In this document: piece after piece, positions 1-9,256 of the stretch
Numbering within the stretch: position 1 is the stretch's first letter
Layout of the letters: every line of letters begins with the position of its first letter
Source: Stenotrophomonas chelatiphaga
Lineage (GTDB): Bacteria; Pseudomonadota; Gammaproteobacteria; Xanthomonadales; Xanthomonadaceae
Length of the DNA: 47,424 bases
Reading direction: 5' to 3'
NCBI RefSeq assembly: GCF_001431535.1
Contig: NZ_LDJK01000004.1
Span: forward strand, 1-47,424
Program-made: the position numbers and the translations under genes
The notes under the pieces: model-generated
Told to the model about the DNA's origin: nothing
Database searches by the model: none
The model's input: the letters and a program-made list of their open reading frames with translations, nothing else

Positions 1-7
1 AACGAGG

Positions 8-25
8 CCCGCAGGAGCGGGTTTT
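8..25 (+). terminator. Possible terminator of a gene left of the window
   Basis: A five-pair stem CCCGC/GCGGG with loop AGGA is followed by four T on the plus strand. It would end a rightward gene that lies outside the window. The stem is short, so the call is weak. Nothing else is recognisable between 1 and 113, the stretch downstream of rluC. Confidence 0.35.
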
Positions 26-113
26 GCCGTCCCCCGCACAGCCCCGGCGCCCGGCCCAACCCGGGATGCAGCCCGAAAACCACCCGCCGCGAGGGGCTCC
101 GCCGTTCGCCGAC

Positions 114-1088
114 CTACTTCAACCGATCCAGCGCCTCGACCAGTTCCTCGGCCAGCGGCGCGTTCAACACGTAAGGGGTCTTGCCCGCGTCCAGCGCGAA
201 TTCCAGCGAGGCCGCATGGAGGAACAGCCGCTTCAGCCCGATCTGGTCACGAAACCGCTTGTTGACGACCGGATCGCCGTACTTGTCGTCACCGGCCACC
301 GGATTACCCAGGTGCTGGGCGTGTACGCGGATCTGATGGGTGCGCCCGGTTTCGATCCGCACCTCGCAGTAGGAATGGCCGCCGCGGCGCTCCAGCACCT
401 TGAAATGGCTGATTGACGGCTTGCCGATCGCATTCACCTGCACGTGCCGCTCGCCACCTTGGCGCAGGCCCACGTGCAGCGGCGCATCCACCGTCATGGT
501 GCCGTCGGGCATGCGCCCGGCCAGCAGCGTCAGGTATTTCTTGCGGATGCCGGCACCATGGTCCTCGCGCAGCAGTGCCTGCAGCTCGCTGAGCGCCGAA
601 CGCTTCTTGGCCACGATCAGCAGCCCGGAGGTGTCACGGTCCAACCGGTGCACCAGCTCCAGCGTCTTGCCCGGACGCAGCGCCCGCAGCGTTTCGATGG
701 CACCGAAACTGATCCCGCTGCCGCCATGGCTGGCCACCCCGGAGGGCTTGTTCAGGGCCAGCAGACGCTCGTCTTCATAGACAATGGCCTGCTCCAGCCG
801 GCGCATGAACGACTCCGGCGGGCCAGCCTTGTCTCCCTCCTCGCTGAGATGGACCGGCGGGATGCGGATCACCTCCCCGCCCTCCAGCTTGCGTTCGGCC
901 TTGGCGCGGCCGCCGTTGACCCGGACCTGGCCGCTGCGGACCAGCTTGTAGACCAGGCTGCGCGGCGCCCCTTTCAGTTGTCCGAGCAGGAAATTGTCCA
1001 GCCGCTGTCCCGCCCGGTCGTCGGGTACGGTGATCATGCGCACGGAAGGCTTGTCGGAGTTGGGCTTTGCGGGGTCTTGAGCAGTCAT
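114..1088 (-). CDS. rluC: 23S rRNA pseudouridine synthase RluC
   Basis: RluC isomerises uridines 955, 2504 and 2580 (E. coli numbering) of 23S rRNA to pseudouridine in the cytoplasm. The 324-residue protein has an N-terminal S4 RNA-binding domain (about residues 25-85, with KLVRSGQVRVNGGRAK) and a RluA-type catalytic domain. The latter carries the signature HRLDRDTSG with the catalytic Asp near residue 150. The length is normal for RluC. The frame stays open about 160 bases further upstream, but I place the start at the ATG at 1088 (MTAQDPAK). That fits the family length and leaves the upstream stretch as the shared control region with rne. Divergence from rne is also the arrangement in E. 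coli, which supports the RluC call over RluA or RluD. Confidence 0.93.
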   Translation of the reverse strand: MTAQDPAKPNSDKPSVRMITVPDDRAGQRLDNFLLGQLKGAPRSLVYKLVRSGQVRVNGGRAKAERKLEGGEVIRIPPVHLSEEGDKAGPPESFMRRLEQAIVYEDERLLALNKPSGVASHGGSGISFGAIETLRALRPGKTLELVHRLDRDTSGLLIVAKKRSALSELQALLREDHGAGIRKKYLTLLAGRMPDGTMTVDAPLHVGLRQGGERHVQVNAIGKPSISHFKVLERRGGHSYCEVRIETGRTHQIRVHAQHLGNPVAGDDKYGDPVVNKRFRDQIGLKRLFLHAASLEFALDAGKTPYVLNAPLAEELVEALDRLK

Positions 1089-1496
1089 CAGCCTGTTTAT
1101 TCTGTTACACTCGGGCGGCGAGATAAGGGATTGATTTCGTTGGAAGTTACTCCGGGCCAGAAGCCTGTCTTCCAACGAATCCGGCACAGTGCGCGACCAC
1201 CGCCCCCGGGGCGGCCATGTTAGCGGCTCACCGGCGCTCCCGGCCATCGCCGATTGCCTGACACGCAGTCGCGCTGAACATGTCCCGTGTGGCGCTCCAG
1301 TTTAGGCTGACAGCTGCCGCCGGTCCCGCAACACCCAAAAACCAGATAACAAGAGCGCTCCCGCGGCCTGCCGTGGTGTCGTAGCGCTGGAAACCCGGGC
1401 CACCCTCCCCGCGCCTGCGCGAATGGGCGGCCAGCCGTATCCAGAGGCGAAACTCCATGGCGTTCCGCGCGGTAGCCGCTTGCGAGGAACGCAACA
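1089..1496. other. rluC-rne divergent intergenic region with long rne leader
   Basis: The 408 bases between the two divergent genes hold no credible coding frame. The rne ATG is preceded by GAGGA at a workable distance. In E. coli rne has an untranslated leader of about 360 bases that mediates feedback by RNase E on its own mRNA. A leader of similar length is likely here if transcription starts near 1118. I cannot fold the leader, so conserved hairpins are not claimed. Confidence 0.5.
1103..1111 (+). promoter_or_regulatory. Candidate extended -10 promoter of rne
   Basis: TGTTACACT is an extended -10 element (TGnTACACT). The hexamer lies at 1106-1111. No good -35 box is visible 17 bases upstream. 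Transcription from about 1118 would give rne an untranslated leader of about 380 bases, close to the E. coli length. Confidence 0.4.
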
Positions 1497-4400
1497 ATGA
1501 AGCGAATGCTGATCAACGCCACGCAGGCCGAAGAACTGCGTGTCGCCATCGTGGATGGCCAGTCGTTGTATGACATCGACATCGAGCAGCCGGCCAAGGA
1601 ACAGAAGAAGTCCAATATCTACAAGGGCCGGATCTTCCGCATCGAGCCCTCGCTGGAAGCCGCCTTCGTCGAATACGGCGGTGGCCGCCATGGCTTCCTG
1701 CCGCTGAAGGAAATTTCCCGCGATTATTTCCAGGCCGGCGTCGACCACAACAAGGCCGGCATCAAGGAGCTCCTGCGCGAAGGCCAGGAAATCGTGGTGC
1801 AGATCGACAAGGATGAACGCGGCAACAAGGGCGCTGCCCTGACCACGTTCATCTCGCTGGCCGGCCGCTACATGGTGCTGATGCCGAACTCGCCGAGCGC
1901 CGGTGGCGTCTCGCGCCGGATCGAAGGCGAAGACCGCGCCGCGCTGAAAGACGCGCTGGACAAGCTGAACATTCCCGACGAAATGGGCGTGATCATCCGC
2001 ACCGCCGGCGTCGGCCGCGATGCCGAAGAGCTGCAGTGGGACCTGGATTACCTGCTGAACGTGTGGCGCGCCATCGCCGAAGCGGCGCTGAGCAAGCCCG
2101 CCCCGTTCCTGATCTACCAGGAATCGCGGCTGATCGTGCGCGCCCTGCGCGACTACCTGCGCGCGGACATCGGCGAGATCCTGGTCGACACCGAAGAGAT
2201 GTACCAGCACGCCCGCGAGTTCATGCAGCAGGTGATGCCGCAGACCCTGCGCAAGCTCAAGCACTACACCGACGACATCCCGCTGTTCAACCGCTTCCAG
2301 ATCGAGTCGCAGATCGAAGGCGCCTACGAGCGCAACGTGCGCCTGCCGTCGGGCGGTTCGATCGTGGTCGACCAGACCGAAGCACTGACCGCCATCGACG
2401 TGAACTCCTCGCGCGCCACCAAGGGCAGCGACATCGAGGACACCGCGTTCCAGACCAACCTGGAAGCGGCCGAAGAAGCGGCCCGCCAGCTGCGCCTGCG
2501 CGACCTCGGCGGCCTGGTGGTGATCGATTTCATCGACATGTCCTCCAACAAGCACCAGCGCGAGGTCGAGAACCGCCTTGCCCAGGCGCTGAAGTACGAC
2601 CGTGCCCGCGTGCAGGTCGGCCGCATCTCGCGCTTCGGCCTGCTGGAAATGAGCCGCCAGCGCCTGCGTCCGAGCCTGGGCGAATCCAGCCAGCTGGTCT
2701 GCCCGCACTGCGACGGCCACGGCCGCATGCGCAGCGTGGAATCGCTGTCGCTGTCGATCATCCGCGTCGCCGAAGAGCATGCGATGAAGGAGAACACCGG
2801 GCAGGTGCTGGTCCAGGCCCCGGTCGAGATCGCCAACTACCTGCTCAACGAAAAGCGCAGCGCCCTGCGTGAAATCGAAGCGCGCCACGAAGCCCCGATC
2901 GTGATCGTGGCCGACGAGCAGCTGCACACCCCGCACTACACCGTGACCCGCCTGCGCGAGAACGACCTGGGCGAGGAAAGTGGCAAGCCGAGCTACCAGC
3001 GCGGCACCCCGCGCAAGCTGCCCGTGCATGCCCTGACCAAGGGCCAGCTGAACATTCCGCCGCCGGCCGTGACCCAGGTCCAGCACAATTCTCCGGCCCC
3101 GATCCGCGAAGAAGCCGCGCCGCAGCCGGCACCGGTTGCCGTGGCCGCTCCGGTCGCTGCACCGGCCGCTACCGGCGGCGTGGTCGGCTGGTTCAAGCGC
3201 ATCTTCGGTGGCGAACCGGCTGCCGCACCGGCTCCGGCACCGGCCGCACGTTCGAACGGCGCTGAACATGGCCGCAAGGACCGCAACGGCAAGGATCGCA
3301 ACGGCAAGGACCGCAAGGACCGCCGCGACGACAGCCGCAGCGCCGGCAATGGCGCCCCGCAGGCACAGGGCCAGGGCCGCAAGGAACGAGGCGAACGTGG
3401 TGAGCGTGGTGAGCGCCGCCAAGGCAACGGCCAGGGCGGCAACGCGCAGGTCGTGGCCTCCGCCAACGCGCAGGCCGGCAGCGGCAATGGCCAGCAGCAG
3501 CCGAAGCAGCGCCAGGAACAGGGCCAGCAGGGTGGCAAGCAGCGCAATGAGCGTGGCGAGCGCACCGAGCAGGCCCAGGCGCCGGCACAGGCCCAGCAGC
3601 AGCCGAAGGTGAAGCAGCCGCGTCAGCCGCGTCCGCAGGAAAGCGACAAGCCACAGCGCGACGGCAACGACATCGCCGCCGCCGCTGCCGCGGCAACCGT
3701 GCCGATGGGCGTGGACGCAGCTGCCGACGCGGCCGCCGCATCGCGCCTGGCCAACCAGCAGCTGCGCGGCGAAGTGGCCGACACGGTCGCTGCCACGCCG
3801 GCGGCGCCGCAGGCAACGGAAGCAGCAGCACCGATCCACGCTGCCGTGACCGATGCCGAAGCGGAAGCAGTGAATGCAGTGGGCACCGAAGCAGGTGCCG
3901 ACGGCATCAGCGCGCCGGCCTCTGAGGACGGCAATGGCGAGGGCGGTTCGCGCCGTCGTCGTGGTCGTCGTGGTGGTCGTCGCCGTCGTCGTGGCAATGC
4001 GGAAGGCACCGCCACTGATTCGCTGGGTCATGACGATTCGGACGAAGACGACAATGACGCCGACGAGCAGGACGTGGCTGCGGTCTCCGGCCTGGCCGAT
4101 GTGGCCGGTACGGAAAAGCGCGAGCCCGCCTCGACGCGTCCGCAGCCTGAGTTCGACTTCGATGACGAAGGCGACGCGCCGGCTCCGGCCGAACGCGAAA
4201 AGCGTGCAGCTGCCGTGCTGGCGACCGCCGCCATCGTGCCGGCTGCCGCCAGCGCGCTGACCGCCTCGCCCGCCGCGGTGGTGGAAGCCCCGAAGGCCGT
4301 GGAAGCGCCGAAGGTTGAAGCCGCGAAGGTCGAGGCCCCGAAGGTGGAAACCGCTCAGGCCGAGGCCCCGAAGGTGGAAGTTGCGAAGGTCGAGGCCCCG

Positions 4401-4970
4401 AAGGTGGAGGCCCCGAAGGTCGAGGCAACGGCCGTCGAGGCAGCGGCCCCGCCGGCAGTGACCGCCGAGATCGACCGTCCGCAGCACGATGCCGTCACGC
4501 CGGTGCAGGCCGACGTGCGGAAGCCTGAAGCGCCCGTCGCTGCAGCGCCCGCTGCGGCAGTGCCGGCCGCCGCCGAGCAGGCTCCGAGCTGGCAGCCGGT
4601 GCCGCAGGCAGCGCCCAAGGTGGAGGCCGTCCAGGCCGAAGCCGAAGCGCCGAAGCCTGCCGCCATTGCAGCACAGCCGGCACCGGTGCAGACCAGCATG
4701 CTCGACGCCATCGATGCCGCTGCGCCGCAGGCTCCGGCCGTCACCGCACCCGCGGCGATTGAGCCGGTCGTGACGCCGGTTGCCGCTCCGCTGCCGGCTG
4801 CGGTTGCCGCCCCGGCCGTGGTCGAAGCGGTCGAAGCCGCCGAGCCGGCCATCCTGGCCGGTGGCACCGATGCCGCCGCCCAGGCTGCGGTCGTGGCCCA
4901 GCCGGCAGCGGACGCCGAATCGGAAGCCGAGGACGACAAGGCCAAGCCGGGCAACCTGCCGCAGGGCTGA
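1497..4970 (+). CDS. rne: Ribonuclease E
   Basis: RNase E is the essential endonuclease for mRNA turnover and rRNA/tRNA processing, and the scaffold of the degradosome at the inner membrane. The 1157-residue protein has an S1 domain (about residues 35-120) and a catalytic domain. Asp301 ([13 protein letters not shown]) and Asp344 (VVIDFIDM) match E. coli D303 and D346. The zinc-link CPHC (Cys402/Cys405) tetramerises the enzyme. Downstream is a disordered half. It contains a short amphipathic segment ([13 protein letters not shown], about 560-572) resembling the E. coli membrane-anchoring helix, a basic [12 protein letters not shown] stretch (about 593-610), an Arg/Gly cluster (about 819-834), and a run of EAPKVE-type repeats (about 928-980). 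The tail is Ala/Pro rich. ATG 1497 gives the canonical [10 protein letters not shown] start and has GAGGA upstream. The distal protein-binding sites of E. coli are not recognisable. Confidence 0.97.
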   Translation: MKRMLINATQAEELRVAIVDGQSLYDIDIEQPAKEQKKSNIYKGRIFRIEPSLEAAFVEYGGGRHGFLPLKEISRDYFQAGVDHNKAGIKELLREGQEIVVQIDKDERGNKGAALTTFISLAGRYMVLMPNSPSAGGVSRRIEGEDRAALKDALDKLNIPDEMGVIIRTAGVGRDAEELQWDLDYLLNVWRAIAEAALSKPAPFLIYQESRLIVRALRDYLRADIGEILVDTEEMYQHAREFMQQVMPQTLRKLKHYTDDIPLFNRFQIESQIEGAYERNVRLPSGGSIVVDQTEALTAIDVNSSRATKGSDIEDTAFQTNLEAAEEAARQLRLRDLGGLVVIDFIDMSSNKHQREVENRLAQALKYDRARVQVGRISRFGLLEMSRQRLRPSLGESSQLVCPHCDGHGRMRSVESLSLSIIRVAEEHAMKENTGQVLVQAPVEIANYLLNEKRSALREIEARHEAPIVIVADEQLHTPHYTVTRLRENDLGEESGKPSYQRGTPRKLPVHALTKGQLNIPPPAVTQVQHNSPAPIREEAAPQPAPVAVAAPVAAPAATGGVVGWFKRIFGGEPAAAPAPAPAARSNGAEHGRKDRNGKDRNGKDRKDRRDDSRSAGNGAPQAQGQGRKERGERGERGERRQGNGQGGNAQVVASANAQAGSGNGQQQPKQRQEQGQQGGKQRNERGERTEQAQAPAQAQQQPKVKQPRQPRPQESDKPQRDGNDIAAAAAAATVPMGVDAAADAAAASRLANQQLRGEVADTVAATPAAPQATEAAAPIHAAVTDAEAEAVNAVGTEAGADGISAPASEDGNGEGGSRRRRGRRGGRRRRRGNAEGTATDSLGHDDSDEDDNDADEQDVAAVSGLADVAGTEKREPASTRPQPEFDFDDEGDAPAPAEREKRAAAVLATAAIVPAAASALTASPAAVVEAPKAVEAPKVEAAKVEAPKVETAQAEAPKVEVAKVEAPKVEAPKVEATAVEAAAPPAVTAEIDRPQHDAVTPVQADVRKPEAPVAAAPAAAVPAAAEQAPSWQPVPQAAPKVEAVQAEAEAPKPAAIAAQPAPVQTSMLDAIDAAAPQAPAVTAPAAIEPVVTPVAAPLPAAVAAPAVVEAVEAAEPAILAGGTDAAAQAAVVAQPAADAESEAEDDKAKPGNLPQG

Positions 4971-4991
4971 TCCCCTGCCGTGGTGCAAACG

Positions 4992-5021
4992 AAAACAGCG
5001 GCCTTCGGGCCGCTGTTTTTT
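4992..5021 (+). terminator. Rho-independent terminator of rne
   Basis: A 12-pair perfect stem (arms 4992-5003 and 5008-5019) with a TTCG loop is followed by a T run. It begins 21 bases after the rne stop codon. Confidence 0.92.
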
Positions 5022-5030
5022 CATGCGTTG

Positions 5031-5151
5031 GTGGCGCCGAGCCGTGCTCGGCGAGCGCAGCGGCAAGGGCGTGACGACCAACGGTCGCCACCCACCCGCG
5101 CAGAAGCTGACGGCCAGCGGCCGTCACTACCCGGCCAGCGGCCGGCGCTAT
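5031..5151. repeat. Cluster of REP (SMAG-like) palindromes
   Basis: Three palindromic parts follow each other. At 5031-5095, GTGG and CCAC borders enclose two stem-loops: CGCCGAGC-CGT-GCTCGGCG and an imperfect GTGACGACC/GGTCGCCAC. At 5108-5130, TGACGGCC-AGC-GGCCGTCA is followed by CTAC. At 5131-5151, CCGGCC-AGC-GGCCGG ends in CTAT. The layout matches the GTAG-bordered REP family of Stenotrophomonas. The last copy contains the stop codon of the phosphoesterase gene on the minus strand. Confidence 0.8.
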
Positions 5152-6083
5152 CTGGGCGCGGACGCGGTGTCCGGTGCGAACTGCAGGCGCGTCCACACGC
5201 CGTAATGGTCCGACGCCCAGCGTCCGCCTTCGTCGGGCTGGTCGAACAGGATCTTCGCCTCGCGCGCCAGCAGTTGGTCCTGCTGGAAGAAGATGTGGTC
5301 GATGCGCGATGGCGCCTCGAAATAGTGCCGGTTGAGCGTGCTGACCTGCGCCAGGTCATTGTTGATGTGCACGCTGCCGTAGCTGTCGCCGTAATGACTG
5401 CGCAGCTCGCTCAGGTCACCCGCATCGACCATCGCATTGAAGTCACCGGCGATCACCACCGGTGCACCCGCCGAGGTGCTGCTGATGAAACGCAGCAGGT
5501 CTTCCACCTGGGTGCGGCGGGTCTGGATGCCCTTTTCATCGGAACGTTCATTGAGGTGCGTGGCGTAGACATTGACCGGCCTGCCATCGACCTCGATGCG
5601 CAGGTGGCCCACGGTGCGGTAGTCACCCAGTGGCTGCAGCAGGTGCTGGCCGCGCGCCAGTACCGGCCGGCGCGTCAACAGCGCATTGCCGTAGCGCTTG
5701 GCCGCCCCGGGCGGATCGGTGGATACGAACAGGTACGAATAGCCCAGTCGAGTGGCCAGCCATTCGGCCTGGTTGCGCACGTTGCGCTTCTGGATCACCT
5801 CCTGCAGCGCGATCGCATCCGGCTGCAGGCGCTGCAGTTCGGCCAGGATGGTCTTGCGGCGCCCGGGCCAGTCCTCGCGGTCATGGTGCAGGTTGAAGGT
5901 CACCATGCTCATGCCCGCCTCGCGCGTCGCGCCGACCGGCGCGCTGTTCAACGCAGCGACCGCGGCACGCGGCGGGGCATCCGCCGACAGCGCCACACCC
6001 GGCAGCAGCAGTGACACGCACACGGCTGCACCCAGCAACGTCCGCACGACACCTTGCGTGCCCTCCCCGCCCCTCACCCGCAT
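5148..6083 (-). CDS. Secreted endonuclease/exonuclease/phosphatase (EEP) family protein
   Basis: The 311-residue protein begins with a basic region and a hydrophobic signal segment (about residues 12-33, ending ALSADA), so it is probably exported. The EEP fold is shown by FNLHHD (Asn64), ALQEV (metal-binding Glu95), YATHLNER, AGDFNA, RIDHIFF and ASDHYGVW (Asp292-His293). The catalytic set looks complete. EEP enzymes are metal-dependent and cleave phosphodiesters or phosphomonoesters in nucleic acids, lipids or small molecules. The substrate cannot be read from the sequence. I start at ATG 6083, five bases after the preceding stop codon, because it has an AAGGGG ribosome site and yields the signal peptide. 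It is the last gene of the six-gene sugar operon, an odd place for a nuclease. Its TAG stop lies inside a REP element. Confidence 0.85.
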   Translation of the reverse strand: MRVRGGEGTQGVVRTLLGAAVCVSLLLPGVALSADAPPRAAVAALNSAPVGATREAGMSMVTFNLHHDREDWPGRRKTILAELQRLQPDAIALQEVIQKRNVRNQAEWLATRLGYSYLFVSTDPPGAAKRYGNALLTRRPVLARGQHLLQPLGDYRTVGHLRIEVDGRPVNVYATHLNERSDEKGIQTRRTQVEDLLRFISSTSAGAPVVIAGDFNAMVDAGDLSELRSHYGDSYGSVHINNDLAQVSTLNRHYFEAPSRIDHIFFQQDQLLAREAKILFDQPDEGGRWASDHYGVWTRLQFAPDTASAPR

Positions 6084-6088
6084 GCTGG

Positions 6089-9000
6089 TCACCCCTTGCG
6101 TTCGGCCCGGCGCACGGCGGCCGGGACCTCGATCTCGATCTTCGCCGGCACCTGGTGCACGTGCAGTTCGCCGCCGATCCATTCCACCGGCTCGCCATTG
6201 ATCGTGGTAGCGCCGGGCTCGCCCGCATACGGCCACGGCAGCACCAGGCCACCGGCAGGCGGCAGCACGCCGGCACCGACGTCCAGCACCAGTTGCCTGT
6301 CGCTGCGTTGCAGCCGGTAGTCCAGCTGGCCCTGCGGCGTGCGCAGTCCCTTCACCGCGATGCCCTGCCCCTCGAACCAGCGCACCGGCACGCCCGCGGC
6401 CAGCACCAGCGCCTGGTCCACGTCACGGTTGTAGGCAAACATGTCCAGCGCCGAACGCACGAAGTCCGAGGCCACCCAGGCATGCGGCAGGTCGCCGACG
6501 AAGAACGGCTTGCGCGGCGTGCGCGACACCACTTCGGCCCACTGGTTCCAGGCCTGCGGCGAGCGGTCCTTGAAGAAGAATTCGGTTGCCTGCCAGGCGC
6601 GGTCACGCCAGCCCAGGCGCACGAAGGCGGCGACGTTGCGCCATTCGTACGGGGTGTAATCCTTCCACTCGCGCTTGCCGTCGCGGCGTGCCACGAACTC
6701 GGTCCAGTAGCGCTGGAAGGTGTTGTCCAGCTGTGGCTGCGGCAGACGACCCTGCTCACCGCCGGGCGCCAGTGCGATGGTGGTGGAGGTCGCGTCGAAG
6801 TCGCCCAGCTCCGCCGATCCCGGCAGGAAGTCGATGCGATGCTGGTCCATCGCCGCATACAGCGATGCCTGCAGGTCGGCGCGGAATTCATCGCGCGCGC
6901 CGGTGATCGCCAGCACTTCCATCTTCTGCAGGCGCTCGGCGATGATCCCGGCGTCCTTGTAGCCGCGCAGCGCCCAGAAGTTGTCCCAGTACGAATGCAT
7001 CGGCTTGGCCGAATAGCCTTCGTGGCTGATCGAGGCCGGCATCATCCCGTAGAACGCCGGATTGCGCGCGCGGTTCTCTTCGGTGCGCTCGCTGGCGCGC
7101 AGCCGTTCCATGTAATGGAACGCGCCCACCACGTGCGGCCACATCGCCTCCAGGAAGGCATCGTCACCGGTGTAACGCCAGTATTCGGCGATGTTGTAGA
7201 TCAGCTCGCCGTGGCTGTCGTTTTCCGGCACGGGGTCACTGCCGCGGTCGTCCACGCAGCACGGCACCTTGCCGTTGTCGAACTGGAACGGGGCATACCA
7301 CTGCACGTAATCGCGCACCGCATCGCTGCGGCCCATGCGCAGCAGGCCCTCGGAAATCATCGCGCCATCGCGGATCCAGCTGCGCCCGTAGGACCGCGTA
7401 CCGGGCTGCAGGCGCGGGCCCACGCGGGAAATCAGCATGTGCGCCAGCGCCGTGCGCAGCGTGTCGGCCAGCGGCTGGCCCTCGCGCGGCAACTGCAGCT
7501 GCAGGCCATCCAGCTTTTGCCGCCACATCGCCGCCACCTGTGCCTGGGCTTTGCCGGCGTCAAAGCCGCGCGGATTGAAGCTGCCCACCTGGGGCAGCAC
7601 CAGCGCCACTTCGCGGCTCTGTCCCGGCTCCAGCTTGAACGTGTACAGCAACGCGCCGGACGCCATCCCGGTCGGGTCCTTCACCGAGGTGGTGGTCGGC
7701 AGCGTGCCAGCGGCCAGGTGCATCACCTCCAGCTTGCCGTCGAACGGGGTGGCGAAGCGCGCATCCGGCGTCTGCACCGGATACAGCCGCGGCTCGCCGT
7801 TGACCTTCACCAGCCCTTCTTCCACATCCAGGCTGTCGATCCGGCTGAAGCCGCCGACGGTGTTGAGGAACTGGGTCGGCGGATTGACCTGCCAGGGGCG
7901 GATCGCCAACGCCAGGGTGTATTCGTGGGCCACCTTGTCCGGGTTCTTCAGCGAATAACGCGCCACAAGCTGCGAGGTGTCCGGCGTGCCCTGCACGAAA
8001 CCGGTGACCGACAGCGACGCCTTGTCATGCTGCCAGTCCACGCTGGCGATCGGCAGGTAGCTGTCCTGCAGCGACTGGATCGGGCTGACGTCGGCCCAGC
8101 TGACCAGTTTGCCGTCCAGCTTCAGGAACGGCTCCACGCTGAAGCTGCCACGCGCCATTTCCAGCGCGCCGTCTTCGCTGATCAGCGCCTGTTCGCGGCC
8201 GCCATCCAGTCCCAGCAGGGTCCAGCTCGGCTGCTCGCCCACGTACGCGCGCGGCAGCGAACCACGCGGCAGGTCGGCGGCCACCGATGACAGGAACGCA
8301 TTCGGGGTGGCGGCGAAGGCCAGCGGCTTCAGCGCGATATCGCGGATGCCATAGCGCCAGTTCGGGCCGCCCTGCAGGTCGAAGCGCAGGTAGCGCGCAT
8401 CGGTTTCCGGCAACGCCAGCCAGTCACGGCCACCACTGCCGGCGGTCACTTCGCGGATCGTGCGCCAATCGCGCCCGTCCTGCGAAGCGCGCACGGTGTA
8501 ACGCGTGGCCTCCAGGCCGGGCAGCCAGTCGATGACCGCCCCGCCCACTTCGCGCGGCTTGCCCAGGTCCAGGCTGATGGTCTGCTGCTTGACCCCGCCG
8601 CTGACCCAGAACGTATCGGCCTTGCCATCGATCATGCGGTCCTGCAGGGCCGGGGCGGTATCGGCCAGCACCTCCGGGTGCAGCGCCGAATCATCCTGCG
8701 CGGGCAGGCCCTGCAGGGTCAGCTTGTCGAAGCACACCGTGCCGCGGCCGCCGACCTTGCTGTAGATGGTGAACTCCATCGACGCGCTGCGCTTGAGTTC
8801 CTTCTCCGGCGACGGGCCCCAGGCCTTGTCGATGTGGCGCTTGCGGAACTCCACCGGGGTCCAGGCCTTGGGGAACGCGTAGCCCGGGCGGTTGACCCAC
8901 CACACGTTGTCACCGCTGGCGTCGATCAGCTTGAACTGCAGGTCGTTGGCCGGCGAATCCCCGCGCAGCTGGAAGCCGAAGCGGTAGTTGGCCGGGTAGT

Positions 9001-9256
9001 CGATGTTCAGCGCGCGGCGCACGCCGACATAACCGGAGACCTCGTGGAAGTCGTAGTCCAGGCACATCGCGCGGCCGCCGCCGGCACCGGCGACGTTGCG
9101 CAGCGAGCCGCTGACCTGGTCGGACAGCACCAGCGTCCATTGGCCCATGTCGTCGAAATCGTCGATGACCTTCGGTGCGGGAGCGGCAGGAGGCGGGGCA
9201 GCAACTGCCACGCAGGACCACAACAGCGCCAGGCCGGCGACGATTCGACGATTCAC
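6089..9256 (-). CDS. Secreted multidomain protein: carbohydrate-binding, F5/8 type C and six-hairpin glycosidase-like domains
   Basis: This 1055-residue protein has a signal peptide (residues 1 to about 19, ending AVAA). Next comes a jelly-roll-type sugar-binding region (about 28-185, VIDDFDDMGQW start), then an F5/8 type C (discoidin) domain (about 195-310, ISLDLGKPREVGGAVIDW and YTVRASQDGRDW), then a beta-rich middle. A helical C-terminal half resembles (alpha/alpha)6 glycosidases: SYGRSWIRDGAM near residue 627 and ENDSHGELIYNIAEYW near 675. WIRDG is typical of debranching-enzyme and glucoamylase-like folds. I cannot place it in a numbered GH family. Catalytic acids are not assigned, although Asp and Glu in the two motifs are candidates. 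The start is GTG 9256, overlapping the preceding permease stop as GTGA, which implies translational coupling. It probably trims sugar chains in the periplasm before import. Confidence 0.8.
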   Translation of the reverse strand: MNRRIVAGLALLWSCVAVAAPPPAAPAPKVIDDFDDMGQWTLVLSDQVSGSLRNVAGAGGGRAMCLDYDFHEVSGYVGVRRALNIDYPANYRFGFQLRGDSPANDLQFKLIDASGDNVWWVNRPGYAFPKAWTPVEFRKRHIDKAWGPSPEKELKRSASMEFTIYSKVGGRGTVCFDKLTLQGLPAQDDSALHPEVLADTAPALQDRMIDGKADTFWVSGGVKQQTISLDLGKPREVGGAVIDWLPGLEATRYTVRASQDGRDWRTIREVTAGSGGRDWLALPETDARYLRFDLQGGPNWRYGIRDIALKPLAFAATPNAFLSSVAADLPRGSLPRAYVGEQPSWTLLGLDGGREQALISEDGALEMARGSFSVEPFLKLDGKLVSWADVSPIQSLQDSYLPIASVDWQHDKASLSVTGFVQGTPDTSQLVARYSLKNPDKVAHEYTLALAIRPWQVNPPTQFLNTVGGFSRIDSLDVEEGLVKVNGEPRLYPVQTPDARFATPFDGKLEVMHLAAGTLPTTTSVKDPTGMASGALLYTFKLEPGQSREVALVLPQVGSFNPRGFDAGKAQAQVAAMWRQKLDGLQLQLPREGQPLADTLRTALAHMLISRVGPRLQPGTRSYGRSWIRDGAMISEGLLRMGRSDAVRDYVQWYAPFQFDNGKVPCCVDDRGSDPVPENDSHGELIYNIAEYWRYTGDDAFLEAMWPHVVGAFHYMERLRASERTEENRARNPAFYGMMPASISHEGYSAKPMHSYWDNFWALRGYKDAGIIAERLQKMEVLAITGARDEFRADLQASLYAAMDQHRIDFLPGSAELGDFDATSTTIALAPGGEQGRLPQPQLDNTFQRYWTEFVARRDGKREWKDYTPYEWRNVAAFVRLGWRDRAWQATEFFFKDRSPQAWNQWAEVVSRTPRKPFFVGDLPHAWVASDFVRSALDMFAYNRDVDQALVLAAGVPVRWFEGQGIAVKGLRTPQGQLDYRLQRSDRQLVLDVGAGVLPPAGGLVLPWPYAGEPGATTINGEPVEWIGGELHVHQVPAKIEIEVPAAVRRAERKG

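Noticed and set aside
1302..5081. A 1259-residue open frame antisense to rne
   Set aside because: It mirrors the RNase E gene, which has all its catalytic motifs. Long antisense frames are expected in GC-rich genes, and its translation is low-complexity Arg/Gly/His with no domain.
6011..8290. A 759-residue plus-strand frame
   Set aside because: It is antisense to the large glycosidase-like gene and rich in His/Arg/Gln, as expected for a shadow frame.
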